From an uncultured Collinsella sp. (lineage in GTDB: Bacteria; Actinomycetota; Coriobacteriia; Coriobacteriales; Coriobacteriaceae): a stretch of DNA of 64,000 nt. Positions within the stretch are counted from its first letter, which is position 1; the number at the start of each line of letters is the position of its first letter. The stretch covers positions 7,012-71,011 of the forward strand of contig URMO01000004.1 of NCBI GenBank assembly GCA_900549085.1, read 5' to 3'. Positions 15,768 to 25,010 of the stretch are shown in pieces. The translations under genes and the position numbers were made by a program. The notes below the pieces were generated by a model. The model was not told where the DNA came from, ran no database searches, and worked only from the letters and a program-made list of their open reading frames with translations.

Positions 15768-16682
15768 CTACTCCTCCCCCATGAGCTCGCCGGCATTGCG
15801 GCGCAGCCACTCAAAACACAGCGCGGTGGTCGCCTGGGCCACGTTGAGACTCTCGGTCATGCCGCGCTGAGGAAGCTTGGTCAAGAAGTCGCATTTCTCG
15901 AGCACCAGGCGCGAGATGCCGTCGCCCTCGGACCCCATGACGAGCGCCACGCGGCCCTCGAAGGGAGCATCCCAGCAGCTGCCCTCGGCGTGCTCGGAAG
16001 CACCGCCCACCCAAAAGCCAGCGGCCTTGAGGTCATCGAGCGCTCGGGCGATATTGGGAACCTGCGCAATGGGCAGGTGCATGACGGCGCCGGCAGAGGT
16101 CTTGTAGCTGCCCACGGTCACGCCGGCGGCGCGCTTGTTGGCGATGATGACGCCCGCGGCGCCCACGACCTCGGCGGAGCGCACGATAGCGCCAAAGTTA
16201 CCGTCGTCGGTCACATGGTCGAGTACGATGACGAGCGCCGGACCGTCGCCCGCGCGGTCGAGGATATCGGCGACATCGGCATAGGGGAAGTTACCAACCT
16301 CGAGCGCAATGCCCTGGTGAGCGCCATGGCTCGACAGTGCGTCGAGCTGCGCGCGCGGCACATACTTAATGCGGACGCCCGCGGCGTTGAGGTCATCGAC
16401 CAGACGCGACAGGGCGGCATCGCGCTCCCCGCCCTCGGCAATGAGCGCGCACTTGATGGGAAAACCAGTGCGCAGCGCCTCGGCGGCAGCACGACGACCT
16501 TCGATAAACTCGCCCTTGGGAGCCTGGACAGCGTCGCGGTTTCGATCGCGCTGCGGACGCGCAACCTGGGTGCGATCGCGCTGGCCCTTGGGAGCGGCAG
16601 CGCGGTCATTGCGGCGAATCGGACGCGAGCCAGAAGCAGCCTGCTTGCCGCCACGAGGCGCACGCTTGCGATTGTCGGCCAT
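15768..16682 (-). CDS. rlmB: TrmH/SpoU-family 23S rRNA 2'-O-ribose methyltransferase (RlmB-like)
   Basis: A 304-residue protein. An Arg/Lys-rich N-terminal extension (about 55 residues) precedes the SpoU substrate-binding domain (RRAAAEALRTG) and the knotted SAM-binding domain with its three motifs: DHVTDDGNFGAIVRSAE, VMGSEGDGI and LPQRGMTESLNVAQA. The expected modification is Gm2251 of 23S rRNA, although TrmH homologs can act on other sites. The ATG has AAGGAGG upstream. The mini-RNase III gene often found between cysS and rlmB in Firmicutes is absent here (143-base gap). Confidence 0.92.
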   Translation of the reverse strand: MADNRKRAPRGGKQAASGSRPIRRNDRAAAPKGQRDRTQVARPQRDRNRDAVQAPKGEFIEGRRAAAEALRTGFPIKCALIAEGGERDAALSRLVDDLNAAGVRIKYVPRAQLDALSSHGAHQGIALEVGNFPYADVADILDRAGDGPALVIVLDHVTDDGNFGAIVRSAEVVGAAGVIIANKRAAGVTVGSYKTSAGAVMHLPIAQVPNIARALDDLKAAGFWVGGASEHAEGSCWDAPFEGRVALVMGSEGDGISRLVLEKCDFLTKLPQRGMTESLNVAQATTALCFEWLRRNAGELMGEE

Positions 16683-16825
16683 AGGACGGCCTCCTTAAAT
16701 AGATAACGAACAAGAATCGACCGTCCGAGCCACGGCACCTTGCCTTTCAATCGTCGGGCATGGCCACCAGGTCTATGCCCTCCTCTTTCAAAGCAATCTG
16801 CCGCACCTCGAACGGTCGACAAATA

Positions 16826-18292
16826 CTAGAGAGTCTTGATACGGGTGCCCGCGGCCGTATCCTCAATGGTGAGGCCCAAATCCTTGAGCTGATCGCGGAT
16901 GGCGTCTGCCAGATCCCAGTTCTTGGCGGCACGGGCCTCGGCGCGAGCCTCGAGAATCTTGGCAGCCGCCTCGTCCACATCGTCACCCGTGTAGGCAACC
17001 AGGCCAGCGGCAACGCCCAGCAGGCCCAGCGGCAACTCGACCTTGGGCTCGGGGAGCTCGACGCCAAACGTATCGAGCAGCTCGGTCAGCGTATCAGCGG
17101 CTGCCAGGACTGCGGCCTTGTCGGCAGCATCGCCCGCCTGCTCCAGATACTGATTGCACTCGGTGACAAAGCCAAAGACGGCACCCATGGCACCGGCGGT
17201 GTTAAAGTCGTCGTCCATGCACTCCTTAAAGGCGGCGCGAGTCTCGGCGGCCTTAGCGACAAACGCCTCGGCGGCAGCCTCATCGGCGTCGGCCGTCGCG
17301 TGGTTCGCAGCCCAACGCAGGTTCTCGACCGTGCCGGCGATACGCGTGAGCGAGTTCTCGGCACCCTCCAGGCGCTCCCAGGAGAAGTCGAGCGGCGAGC
17401 GATAGCTCGTCTGCAGCATCAGCAGGCGAAGGGCCGCGGCAGAGTGCTGCTCGAGCACCTCGGCCAGCGTAAAGAAGTTACCGAGCGACTTGGACATCTT
17501 CTCGCCGTCTACCAGCAGCATGCCCGTGTGCATCCACGTGTTGGAGAAGCCCTGGTGCCAGGCGCAGGTTGCCTGGGCGCACTCGTTCTCGTGATGCGGG
17601 AAGGCAAGGTCGGAGCCGCCGCCGTGGATGTCAATCGGGGTGCCCAGGTAGCGGTGCACCATGGCGGCGCACTCGGTGTGCCAGCCGGGACGGCCCTCGC
17701 CCCAGGGGCTCGGCCAGCTGGGCTCGCCAGGCTTGGCGGCCTTCCACAGGGCAAAGTCGAGCGGGTCGTTCTTGTCCTCGTTCTCCTCGATGCGCGCGCC
17801 CACCATAAGGTCGTCGATGTTGCGGCCCGAGACCTGGCCGTAGTTGGGGTCGCTGCGCACGGCAAAGTACACGTCGCCGTTATCGGCGGCATAGGCATGG
17901 CCCTGCTCGATAAGCGTCTTGATCATGGCGATCATGGGGCCGATCTCTTTGGTGGCGCGGGGACGCACATCGGGATCGAGCACGTTGGCAGCGCGCATGA
18001 CGCCGATGAACTTGTCGGAGAACTCCGTCGCGACCTCGGCAGCCGTACGGCCCTGCTCGTTGGCGCGCTTGATGATCTTGTCATCGACATCGGTGAGGTT
18101 CTGTGCGAACGTGACCTCGTAGCCGCTCGCGATGAGCCAACGGCGGATCACGTCAAAGCTGATGAACGTGCGGGCATTGCCGATGTGGATGTTGTCGTAG
18201 ACCGTGGGGCCGCACACATACATGCGGACCTTGCCGGACTCGATGGGCTGGAACTCTTCCTTTTTATGGGTAGCGCTGTTGTAGATACGCAT
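16826..18292 (-). CDS. cysS: Cysteinyl-tRNA synthetase
   Basis: A 488-residue class I synthetase. The HIGH motif is in CGPTVYDNIHIGNARTF, the zinc-binding segment includes GWHTECAAM and HHENECAQ, and the KMSKS loop is GEKMSKSLGNF. It charges tRNA-Cys in the cytosol. It begins three bases after the ispF stop, consistent with the conserved ispD-ispF-cysS-rlmB arrangement of Gram-positive genomes. Confidence 0.97.
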   Translation of the reverse strand: MRIYNSATHKKEEFQPIESGKVRMYVCGPTVYDNIHIGNARTFISFDVIRRWLIASGYEVTFAQNLTDVDDKIIKRANEQGRTAAEVATEFSDKFIGVMRAANVLDPDVRPRATKEIGPMIAMIKTLIEQGHAYAADNGDVYFAVRSDPNYGQVSGRNIDDLMVGARIEENEDKNDPLDFALWKAAKPGEPSWPSPWGEGRPGWHTECAAMVHRYLGTPIDIHGGGSDLAFPHHENECAQATCAWHQGFSNTWMHTGMLLVDGEKMSKSLGNFFTLAEVLEQHSAAALRLLMLQTSYRSPLDFSWERLEGAENSLTRIAGTVENLRWAANHATADADEAAAEAFVAKAAETRAAFKECMDDDFNTAGAMGAVFGFVTECNQYLEQAGDAADKAAVLAAADTLTELLDTFGVELPEPKVELPLGLLGVAAGLVAYTGDDVDEAAAKILEARAEARAAKNWDLADAIRDQLKDLGLTIEDTAAGTRIKTL

Positions 18293-18295
18293 TCG

Positions 18296-18790
18296 TTACT
18301 CCTTAGCGGTTTTCTGTAGCAGGCAGACGGCCCAGGCGCCGATCCCCTCGCCCTGGCCTTCCCAACCGAGCTTTTCGGTCGTAGTAGCGGCGACGCCCAC
18401 GTTTTCGATGTCAACGCCCAGAGCATGGGCAAGGTTGGCGCGCATGGCATCGCGGTGCGGGGTGATTTTGGGCTGCTGGCAGGCAATGGTGCAGTCGGCA
18501 TCGACAAACTCAAAGCCCAGCTCGCGCGCATAGTCCATCACACGGGCAAGCAGCACCATCGAATCGGCACCTTCATAGGCAGGATCGGTGTCGGGGAACA
18601 GTTTGCCGATGTCTCCCCCGCGGCAGGCGCCCAAAATGGCGTCGGCCAAGGCGTGCGCGAGCACATCGGCATCCGAGTGGCCCAGCAGGCCGCGCTCGTA
18701 GGGAATGTCGACCCCGCCGATGATACATCGACGACCCTCCACCAAACGGTGGACGTCGTAGCCGTGGCCAATGCGCAGGTTACTGAACAT
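18296..18790 (-). CDS. ispF: 2-C-methyl-D-erythritol 2,4-cyclodiphosphate synthase
   Basis: A 164-residue MEP-pathway enzyme forming the cyclic diphosphate. The metal site is in RIGHGYDVHRL, and GLLGHSDADVLAHA is the family signature; IGKLFPDTDP also fits. The ATG at 18790 lies inside the 3' end of ispD (11-base overlap), with GAGAGG upstream. Confidence 0.96.
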   Translation of the reverse strand: MFSNLRIGHGYDVHRLVEGRRCIIGGVDIPYERGLLGHSDADVLAHALADAILGACRGGDIGKLFPDTDPAYEGADSMVLLARVMDYARELGFEFVDADCTIACQQPKITPHRDAMRANLAHALGVDIENVGVAATTTEKLGWEGQGEGIGAWAVCLLQKTAKE

Positions 18791-19508
18791 GGGGAAGATC
18801 CTCTCCCTCGGCCATGCGGCCGAGCAGAATCGCGGTTACGGGACGCAAGTCCTCGGGTACCGTCACCTTAAGGTTGTCGCGTGGGCTCTGGACGCAGCGG
18901 ACACGCCCACCCATGCGCTCGACCAGCGACGAATCGTCCGTGCCGATAAAGCCCTCGGCAATCGCTGCGGCATGGGCGCGCTTCATGGCGTCGACACTAA
19001 AGATCTGCGGCGTCTGCGCGGCCCAGTACAGCTCGCGTGGCGGCGTCTCGACGATGTTGTCGCCATCGACAATCTTGAGTGTGTCGATGGCGGGCTGGCC
19101 GCACACGACACCATCGAGGGCACGGTCGCTCACGAGCACGTCGATAGCATGGTCGATGGCCTCAGTCGTAATGAGCGGACGAGCGCCATCGTGAATGGCG
19201 ACGTATTCAAAGCCTGCCGGAACCGCATGCACGCCGGCACGGGTGGAATCCTGACGGGTATTGCCGGCATCGGCAAAGCTGATGGGCGTGTCATAGTCAA
19301 ACGGGTCGATGGCCAGGCGGCGCATCTCGGCACGACGCTCGGCAGGGCAAACCACAACGATGTGGCCGACCTTATCGCTACGGTCAAATGCGCGGATGGA
19401 CCAGCTCATAAGCGGACGACCCGCTACATTGACGAGCTGCTTGCCACCGGGGTTACCAAAGCGCTGGCCGCTGCCACCGGCAACAACCACGGCGCATACG
19501 GGCGCCAT
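18780..19508 (-). CDS. ispD: 2-C-methyl-D-erythritol 4-phosphate cytidylyltransferase
   Basis: A 242-residue nucleotidyltransferase of the MEP pathway. The CTP-binding start is VVVAGGSGQRFG followed by KQLVNVAGRPL. The conserved HDGARPL motif and AAQTPQIF are present. Its start overlaps the disA stop by one base (TAATG). Together with ispF and ispE (40125-41021) the window encodes three consecutive MEP steps in two places. Confidence 0.96.
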   Translation of the reverse strand: MAPVCAVVVAGGSGQRFGNPGGKQLVNVAGRPLMSWSIRAFDRSDKVGHIVVVCPAERRAEMRRLAIDPFDYDTPISFADAGNTRQDSTRAGVHAVPAGFEYVAIHDGARPLITTEAIDHAIDVLVSDRALDGVVCGQPAIDTLKIVDGDNIVETPPRELYWAAQTPQIFSVDAMKRAHAAAIAEGFIGTDDSSLVERMGGRVRCVQSPRDNLKVTVPEDLRPVTAILLGRMAEGEDLPHVQ

Positions 19509-20575
19509 TATGCGTTCCCCTGTTTGGTGCCCTTCATGCGGTACAGGGAGTCCGCAAGAATGGCAGGGTTGTTAACGCCAAAGTCGCCCAGGCGCTCCGG
19601 ATCCTCGCTGATGTCGTCCATGAGCTCCTGCAACGAGCCATACTCGTCGACGATCTTCTCGGCCACGCCGTCGCGCACGACAGACACGCGCGAAAGCGTG
19701 CGCAGGCCCAGCGGCGTCATGACGGAGTCCTCGTCCAGGTCGTCGTAGCCCAGAACCGCCGCCACATGCTGCGGATCGGACAAGTCCTTGGGCGTCATAC
19801 GGGCAAGCTCAGCGCGAATTTTCTCGGCGTTTGCTTCGGAGGAGTCACTCGCGTAGTCGCGGATCATCAGGTCATACTCGGTATCCATACTGGAGCCGGC
19901 GAGCTGCTCGAGCTGCATCTGCACGAGCTTGCCCTGGTTGCCCAGCTTGACAATGCAATCCTTAAGCTCGGTCTTTGCCTGCTGCATGATCTCGAAGCTC
20001 GAGAAAATACCGGTAATGTCGGCGAGCGTAACGTAGTCGTCGAGCTCGAGGGCCGTCAGGCGCAGCAGGGAGCGATCGAGCGACTGACGGGTAGTCTGGA
20101 GCGTGGCGACGAGCTGGTTGACCGAGCTCATGATGGTGGTAACGGGCTGGATCTCGTAGCTCTTGCCGTGAACATACACGTTGACAACGGCACGACGGGC
20201 CGAGACCGAGATCACGATGGCATCCGTGAGCACCGACATGCGAGCGGCGGTGCGGTGACGCATACCTGTCTCGCTCGTGGCAAGCGAGGGATCGGGATTG
20301 AGGTGGAAGTTGGCGCGCAGGATCTGGGTGAGGTCACCGTCGATGACGATGGCACCGTCCATCTTGGAGAGCTCGAACAGACGGTTCGAGGTGAACGAAA
20401 TGTTGAGCGGGAAGCCGTCGTTACCGGCAGCGAGCACGTTTTCGGTGTCGCCGACGCAGATAAGGGCGCCCAGGTGACCGGCGATGATCATGTCGAGGGC
20501 GGTGCGGATCGGCTGACCAGGTGCCGTCAGGCGGATGGCCTGTTCCATACGCTTTTGCAGCTCGTTCTTATCCAA
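19508..20575 (-). CDS. disA: DNA integrity scanning protein DisA, diadenylate cyclase
   Basis: A 355-residue protein with an N-terminal DAC domain making c-di-AMP from two ATP: DGA in SKMDGAIVIDGDL and RHR in TGMRHRTAARMS. A middle helical linker is followed by a C-terminal helix-hairpin-helix DNA-binding domain (about residues 290-350). Length is standard. In spore formers it scans DNA; here it is a likely c-di-AMP source. It is first in the disA-ispD-ispF-cysS cluster. Confidence 0.95.
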   Translation of the reverse strand: MDKNELQKRMEQAIRLTAPGQPIRTALDMIIAGHLGALICVGDTENVLAAGNDGFPLNISFTSNRLFELSKMDGAIVIDGDLTQILRANFHLNPDPSLATSETGMRHRTAARMSVLTDAIVISVSARRAVVNVYVHGKSYEIQPVTTIMSSVNQLVATLQTTRQSLDRSLLRLTALELDDYVTLADITGIFSSFEIMQQAKTELKDCIVKLGNQGKLVQMQLEQLAGSSMDTEYDLMIRDYASDSSEANAEKIRAELARMTPKDLSDPQHVAAVLGYDDLDEDSVMTPLGLRTLSRVSVVRDGVAEKIVDEYGSLQELMDDISEDPERLGDFGVNNPAILADSLYRMKGTKQGNA

Positions 20576-20796
20576 GGCATCGCTCCCATCGTATACGCTC
20601 CATAAACGCTAAATAGTTTCTCACGGTTTGTCCCCGCAGCAGCCACGAAATCCGATGCTTACAGAATGAGCGAACACCGCTTAGGTAGCTCATTTGGGAC
20701 GGGGCTCCTTTGACTGCTCATGTGGTAGCATCGGGTCTCATATAAATGAGGGAGTAGTCGCGTAATCGGGCTCGCCCGCAGAGAGGGAGCCAGACT
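20576..20796. other. Divergent intergenic region between disA and mntP
   Basis: Holds the upstream regions of both genes. A TTTGGGACGGGGCT segment (about 20688-20702) belongs to the GGGACAGG-like core family. Before mntP, GGGAGTAG (about 20750) and a short CGGGCTCGCCCG stem recall parts of the yybP-ykoY manganese riboswitch, but the full aptamer was not recognised. Confidence 0.25.
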
Positions 20797-21375
20797 ATGG
20801 GACTCGCAGAGCTCGTGTTGCTCGCCGTTGGCCTTTCGATGGACGCCTTTGCCGTTTCCATCTGCAAGGGTCTCGGCATGAAAAAGATCAACCTTAAAGT
20901 CGCCGTGGTGCTCGGCCTGTTCTTTGGCGGCTTTCAGGCCGGCATGCCCGTGATCGGATGGGCGCTCGGCAGTCAATTCATGGGCATCATCGGGCCCATC
21001 GACCATTGGATCGCCTTTATCCTTTTGGCCTTCATCGGCGGCAAGATGCTGTGGGAGGCCTTTACCGAGGACGAGGACGAGAGCGACAACAAGAATGCCG
21101 AGAAGATTGACCTGATAGAATACCTGGTTCTCGCCATTGCCACCTCGATTGACGCCCTGGCCGTAGGCATCTCGTTTGCGGCGCTCTCGGTTGACATCGT
21201 GCCCGCTGTATCGCTTATTGGCATCACAACCTTTATCCTCTCCATCGCCGGCGTGGCGATCGGCCATACCTTTGGCGCGCGCTACGAAAAGCCTGCCACC
21301 ATCGTGGGCGGCGTCGTGCTCATCCTCATCGGACTTAAGATCTTGCTTGAGCATCTGGGGATCCTCGCGATATAA
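20797..21375 (+). CDS. mntP: Manganese efflux pump MntP
   Basis: A 192-residue integral membrane protein with six predicted helices in two repeated halves. The transport aspartates are in LSMDAFAVSICKG and TSIDALAVGISFA. It exports Mn2+ across the cytoplasmic membrane. GAGAGGGAG precedes the ATG. Between the halves is a charged loop (TEDEDESDNKNAEK). Confidence 0.94.
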   Translation: MGLAELVLLAVGLSMDAFAVSICKGLGMKKINLKVAVVLGLFFGGFQAGMPVIGWALGSQFMGIIGPIDHWIAFILLAFIGGKMLWEAFTEDEDESDNKNAEKIDLIEYLVLAIATSIDALAVGISFAALSVDIVPAVSLIGITTFILSIAGVAIGHTFGARYEKPATIVGGVVLILIGLKILLEHLGILAI

Positions 21376-21415
21376 AAAACGCCTCTCATAAGCTCAACGT
21401 CAACGTGGAAGTCTC

Positions 21416-21486
21416 ATGCAGAGTTTTGCATAAGGCCTTTTCGTGCAGACTTTTGCATGTCATACTGATATGCAAAAGTCTGCACG
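21416..21486. promoter_or_regulatory. hipBA operator with three TTTTGCAT-type half-sites
   Basis: A perfect 17-bp inverted repeat, 21442-21458 with 21470-21486, with an 11-base centre, lies just before the hipB ribosome-binding site. A further related copy, ATGCAGAGTTTTGCAT, is at 21416-21431. This is the geometry expected for cooperative HipB binding and autorepression. Confidence 0.75.
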
Positions 21487-21499
21487 TTAGGAGATTGCC

Positions 21500-21970
21500 G
21501 TGGATACCTTTCCCATCACCACGCCGCGCCAAGCTGGCATCTACGTGCGCCAGGCACGCGAGTCACAGGGGATCACCCGTGCGACCCTCGCTAAAAAAGC
21601 CGGTGTTTCGGAGCGCCTGCTCGCATCGCTCGAGCTGGGAGATGCCACGGGCATTCGGCTCGACAAGTTGCTGGCGGTTTTCGGTGCTCTCGGACTGGCT
21701 CTCGTTGCTCAAGGGAATATCGCCGACACGAAACATGAGCAGCCAGCCGACGCCCCGCATGCCGATTTGCAACCTTGTAGCACCCCCAGGTGCCATCACG
21801 CTCAACGTCCCCCTCATAGCCACCGTCGCTGCGCCGCCATTCCGGTTCTTGCAGACGCCCCCTTTACGTCCGAGCTCTATGACAAGGCCTTCGCCGATTT
21901 CGCCATATCCAATCTCGGAGTCTCAATTGCCGCAAACGCATCTGCCCAAACCAAGCCCGAAGGGAGATAG
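21500..21970 (+). CDS. hipB: HipB-like XRE-family antitoxin/autorepressor
   Basis: A 156-residue protein with an XRE helix-turn-helix at residues 10-65 (GIYVRQARESQGITRATLAKK, SERLLASLELG). The C-terminal half (about 70-156) is a divergent, Pro/His-rich tail with no recognised domain, longer than classical HipB. The start is GTG at 21500, supported by AGGAG seven bases upstream. It is followed three bases later by hipA, so it should neutralise that kinase and repress the pair through the upstream repeats. Confidence 0.85.
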   Translation: MDTFPITTPRQAGIYVRQARESQGITRATLAKKAGVSERLLASLELGDATGIRLDKLLAVFGALGLALVAQGNIADTKHEQPADAPHADLQPCSTPRCHHAQRPPHSHRRCAAIPVLADAPFTSELYDKAFADFAISNLGVSIAANASAQTKPEGR

Positions 21971-21973
21971 CCA

Positions 21974-23278
21974 ATGGCCAGAAAAACGCTTCGGACTATT
22001 ATTTGCGGCGTACCCGCAGGAACGCTCATGCAAGATGAGAGCGGTCTAGTCAGTTTTGCCTACGATCAAGATTATGACGGGCCAGCCCTATCGACCAACA
22101 TTCCCGTATCAAATCGCACATACGGCCAACAGGTCATGAATCCGTACTCGTTTGGCCTTCTGCCCGACAGCGAGGACCAACGAAAAGCGATTGCCGTCGA
22201 ATTCGACGCCAGGCCCAATAATCCCGTTGCGCTGCTCAGCCATATCGGACTCGACTGTCCGGGCGGAGTGCAGTTTTGCGCCGAAGAAGATATCGACGCC
22301 GTCTTGCATCGCACTGGCGAATACCGCCCTATAGACGACCACGATATTGCTCTCCGTCTCAAGTCGATCAGAGATGACCACAATGCATCCTGGAGGGGGG
22401 AAGAGGAAGGTTGGTCACTCGGAGGCAATCAGGGCAAGTTCGCTCTCGCGCTCATAGACGGTCGCTGGTGCGAATGTGTGGGCTCCTCGCCCACGACGCA
22501 TATTTTCAAAAATGGCGTTATCGGATTTAAACTTGAAGCTCTTAATGAGTTTGTCTGCATGAAAAGCGCCCAGCGCGCGGGTATCGCAACGGCGAACGTT
22601 GAGTATCGCTTATTTGAGGACGAACCCGCCCTCATTGTTGAGCGCTATGACCGTGTGAAAGCCAAAGACGGAACAATCATGCGTCTACACCAAGAAGACC
22701 TCTGTCAGGCCCTTGGAGTGATGCCCGCTCAAAAGTACACGGCAGACGGCGGCCCGACCGCACGCGATATTCAGGAACTCCTCGTCAATACGAGCCATCA
22801 TCAACTTAACCTGTATCTGTTTACGCAGATACTGTTCTTCAACGCCGTTATCGGTGCACCGGATGCGCATGCGAAAAACTATTCCCTGCTACTCGGAAAC
22901 GGCGGCACGGCCATGATGGCTCGTATGTACGATGTCGCGTCGGGTTTGGCGTATGAGCGCATGCGCCGCCGAGCGCGCCTTGCCATGAGCGTTGGCGGCG
23001 AAAATCGTGTGGGGCGCATCGGTCCAGGCGCTATCCGCCGATACCACGGTATGGGCGACCCCGCGCTGGAGGCGGCACTCACCGATGCCGGGCTATCCGA
23101 GAAGTTTTGCTTTGCGACCATGATGGACCTCGCCTACGAGGTACCCATTTGCATGGAAGAGGTCATGGACGAATACGCCGACCTGCCCGGCATGGCGGAC
23201 CTGCGCGAGCATATGCTCGGCCCCGTCTGCGAAAACTGCCAGCGCACCCTCGACCTCATCAAGGCGGATATGGGCTAG
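21974..23278 (+). CDS. hipA: HipA-type Ser/Thr kinase toxin
   Basis: A 434-residue HipA. The N-subdomain is followed by the ATP-binding GGNQGKFAL and TTHIFK, the substrate-side QEDLCQALG, the catalytic loop VIGAPDAHAKNYSLL and the metal-binding MYDVASG. All catalytic elements look intact. In E. coli HipA phosphorylates glutamyl-tRNA synthetase and causes persistence; other HipA homologs target other synthetases, so the target here is open. It is co-transcribed with hipB. Confidence 0.93.
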   Translation: MARKTLRTIICGVPAGTLMQDESGLVSFAYDQDYDGPALSTNIPVSNRTYGQQVMNPYSFGLLPDSEDQRKAIAVEFDARPNNPVALLSHIGLDCPGGVQFCAEEDIDAVLHRTGEYRPIDDHDIALRLKSIRDDHNASWRGEEEGWSLGGNQGKFALALIDGRWCECVGSSPTTHIFKNGVIGFKLEALNEFVCMKSAQRAGIATANVEYRLFEDEPALIVERYDRVKAKDGTIMRLHQEDLCQALGVMPAQKYTADGGPTARDIQELLVNTSHHQLNLYLFTQILFFNAVIGAPDAHAKNYSLLLGNGGTAMMARMYDVASGLAYERMRRRARLAMSVGGENRVGRIGPGAIRRYHGMGDPALEAALTDAGLSEKFCFATMMDLAYEVPICMEEVMDEYADLPGMADLREHMLGPVCENCQRTLDLIKADMG

Positions 23279-23310
23279 GTGTCCGTAATCTCCCATTTCC
23301 CAAAAGAAGA

Positions 23311-23347
23311 GAGGGGGCACCCGTCGCAAAAGCTCGGGTGCCCCCTC
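23311..23347 (-). terminator. Terminator between convergent hipA and pepD
   Basis: A 13-bp stem, GAGGGGGCACCCG (23311-23323) with 23335-23347. On the minus strand it is followed by TCTTCTTTT, so it best serves the pepD transcript, but it can stop both. Confidence 0.8.
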
Positions 23348-23404
23348 ACGCAATGTCATTTGCAATCCACCAGCACGTGGCTCGGACTGCTGCTAGCGCA
23401 ACCT

Positions 23405-24862
23405 TTACGCAGCGAGGCGCTTGAGGACGTCGATGAGCAGCTCGTAGAAGCGCTCGGCAGAAGCGAGCTCCATGCTCTCGTCCGGGGTGTGGACATCGGA
23501 GAGCGTCGGACCCACGGCGATGGCGTCCAGGCCGTGCAGGGCCTCGGCAAACAGGCCGCACTCAAGGCCGGCGTGGATGGACTCGATACGCAGCTCGGAG
23601 CCAAAGAGCTCGCGATAGCTCTCGACAAAGACGTCGCGGATCGGCGAATGCTCGGCATAGCTCCAACCGGGATACTCGAACTCAAACTTGGCATCGAAGC
23701 CCAGGACATCGGCCAGCATCTGCAGGCGGTCCTTGAACTCGTTCTGCAGCGAGGTGATCGAGGAGCGCGGGGACAGCATGATCTTGACCTGGTCGTCAGA
23801 GGTGGCAACCACGCCGATGTTGGAGGAAACCTCGACGGAGCCGTCGGTGGCGACGTTGCGGCGAATCACGCCGTTAGGGGCAAGACGCAGAGCGCGGATG
23901 AGAGCAAGCGCGGACTTCTGGTCCATGGCCTCGACCTCGGCGTCGTCGGCAATCTCGACGGTGCAGGTAAAGCCGGGGTCGAAGACCTCGAGCTCGGCGG
24001 TGACGTCGGCGATGATGCCACGGGCGACCTGCGCCGCGGCTTCGGCCGCAGCGTGATCGGCATAGACCAGAACAGCCTTGCACTCACGGTTGATGGCGTT
24101 GTCCTTGGTGCCGCCGTTGAAGCTGACGATGGCGGGCTCGCCGGCAACCATCAGGCGGTCGATGATGCGGGCCATGATGAGGTTGCCATTGCCGCGCTCC
24201 AAGTGGATATCGCTGCCGGAGTGACCGCCCAGCAGGCCGGAGATGTCGAGTGTGAGGGTGCTACCGGTCTTGTGCTCGCGCACGATGGGGCAGGTGTAGG
24301 TAACGACGACGCCGCCGGCGCAGCTGACGGTGGCAACGCCCTCTTCCTCGGAGTCAAGGTTGATCATAGTACGGGCGCTAATCTGGGACTTGTCGAGCGT
24401 CTCGGCACCGACCAGGCCAGTCTCCTCGTCGGTGGTGAATACGCACTCGAGGGCCGGATGGGCAATCGAATCGTCGTTGAGCACGGTAAGCATAAGCGCG
24501 ACGGCGATACCGTTGTCGGCGCCCAGAGTGGTGCCGTTAGCGGTGAGGACGCCGTCCTTGACGACCAGGTCGATACCGTCGGTCGTAAAGTCGTGCTCGA
24601 CGGAACCCAGCTTGTCGCACACCATGTCGATGTGACCCTGCAGCATCACGGTCGGGGCATTCTCGGCGCCGGCAGATGCGGGCTTGCGAATGATGACGTT
24701 GTAGACCTCGTCCTGATACACATCGAGACCGCGCTCCTTGGCAAACGCGACCAGGAAATCGCTGATGCCCTTCTCGTTGCCAGAACCACGGGGGATCGCG
24801 CTGACCTCCTCAAAGAAATGGAACAGCTGGGCGGGCTCGTAGCCGGTAATCTTGTAGTCCAT
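23405..24862 (-). CDS. pepD: Aminoacyl-histidine dipeptidase (M20 family, PepD)
   Basis: A 485-residue zinc peptidase hydrolysing dipeptides such as X-His. Metal ligands are in MLQGHIDMVCDK, LGADNGIAVA and FTTDEETGLVGAE. A lid/dimerisation domain lies between. The frame extends upstream, but ATG 24862 (MDYKITGYEP) has GGAGGCACC just before it and matches the family start. Cytosolic. It stands alone, convergent to hipA. Confidence 0.93.
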   Translation of the reverse strand: MDYKITGYEPAQLFHFFEEVSAIPRGSGNEKGISDFLVAFAKERGLDVYQDEVYNVIIRKPASAGAENAPTVMLQGHIDMVCDKLGSVEHDFTTDGIDLVVKDGVLTANGTTLGADNGIAVALMLTVLNDDSIAHPALECVFTTDEETGLVGAETLDKSQISARTMINLDSEEEGVATVSCAGGVVVTYTCPIVREHKTGSTLTLDISGLLGGHSGSDIHLERGNGNLIMARIIDRLMVAGEPAIVSFNGGTKDNAINRECKAVLVYADHAAAEAAAQVARGIIADVTAELEVFDPGFTCTVEIADDAEVEAMDQKSALALIRALRLAPNGVIRRNVATDGSVEVSSNIGVVATSDDQVKIMLSPRSSITSLQNEFKDRLQMLADVLGFDAKFEFEYPGWSYAEHSPIRDVFVESYRELFGSELRIESIHAGLECGLFAEALHGLDAIAVGPTLSDVHTPDESMELASAERFYELLIDVLKRLAA

Positions 24863-25010
24863 GGTGCCTCCTTGGCGCAACTGGTTAGACAATAAGACAT
24901 GCGCCTTGTATATTCCCAGACTTCGTTTGCATAAACCAGTCGAAAACGCCGAGCGCTCTCGCATCATCGGCTAACGGCGAGGAAACGCCACTTTATCAAG
25001 ATAAAGCAGG

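Noticed and set aside
15180..16706. 508-codon plus-strand frame opposite yacP and rlmB
   Set aside because: Opposite two clear enzymes with good motifs; GC-driven lack of stop codons explains it.
16700..16825. Protein-like stretch RPFEVRQIALKEEGIDLVAMPDD between cysS and rlmB on the minus strand
   Set aside because: It ends in a stop but has no start codon or ribosome-binding site; it is a continuation of a shifted frame of cysS. A frameshift or remnant cannot be excluded, but nothing supports a gene.
20659..21354. 231-codon minus-strand frame opposite mntP
   Set aside because: MntP on the plus strand has clear paired-repeat motifs and a ribosome-binding site.
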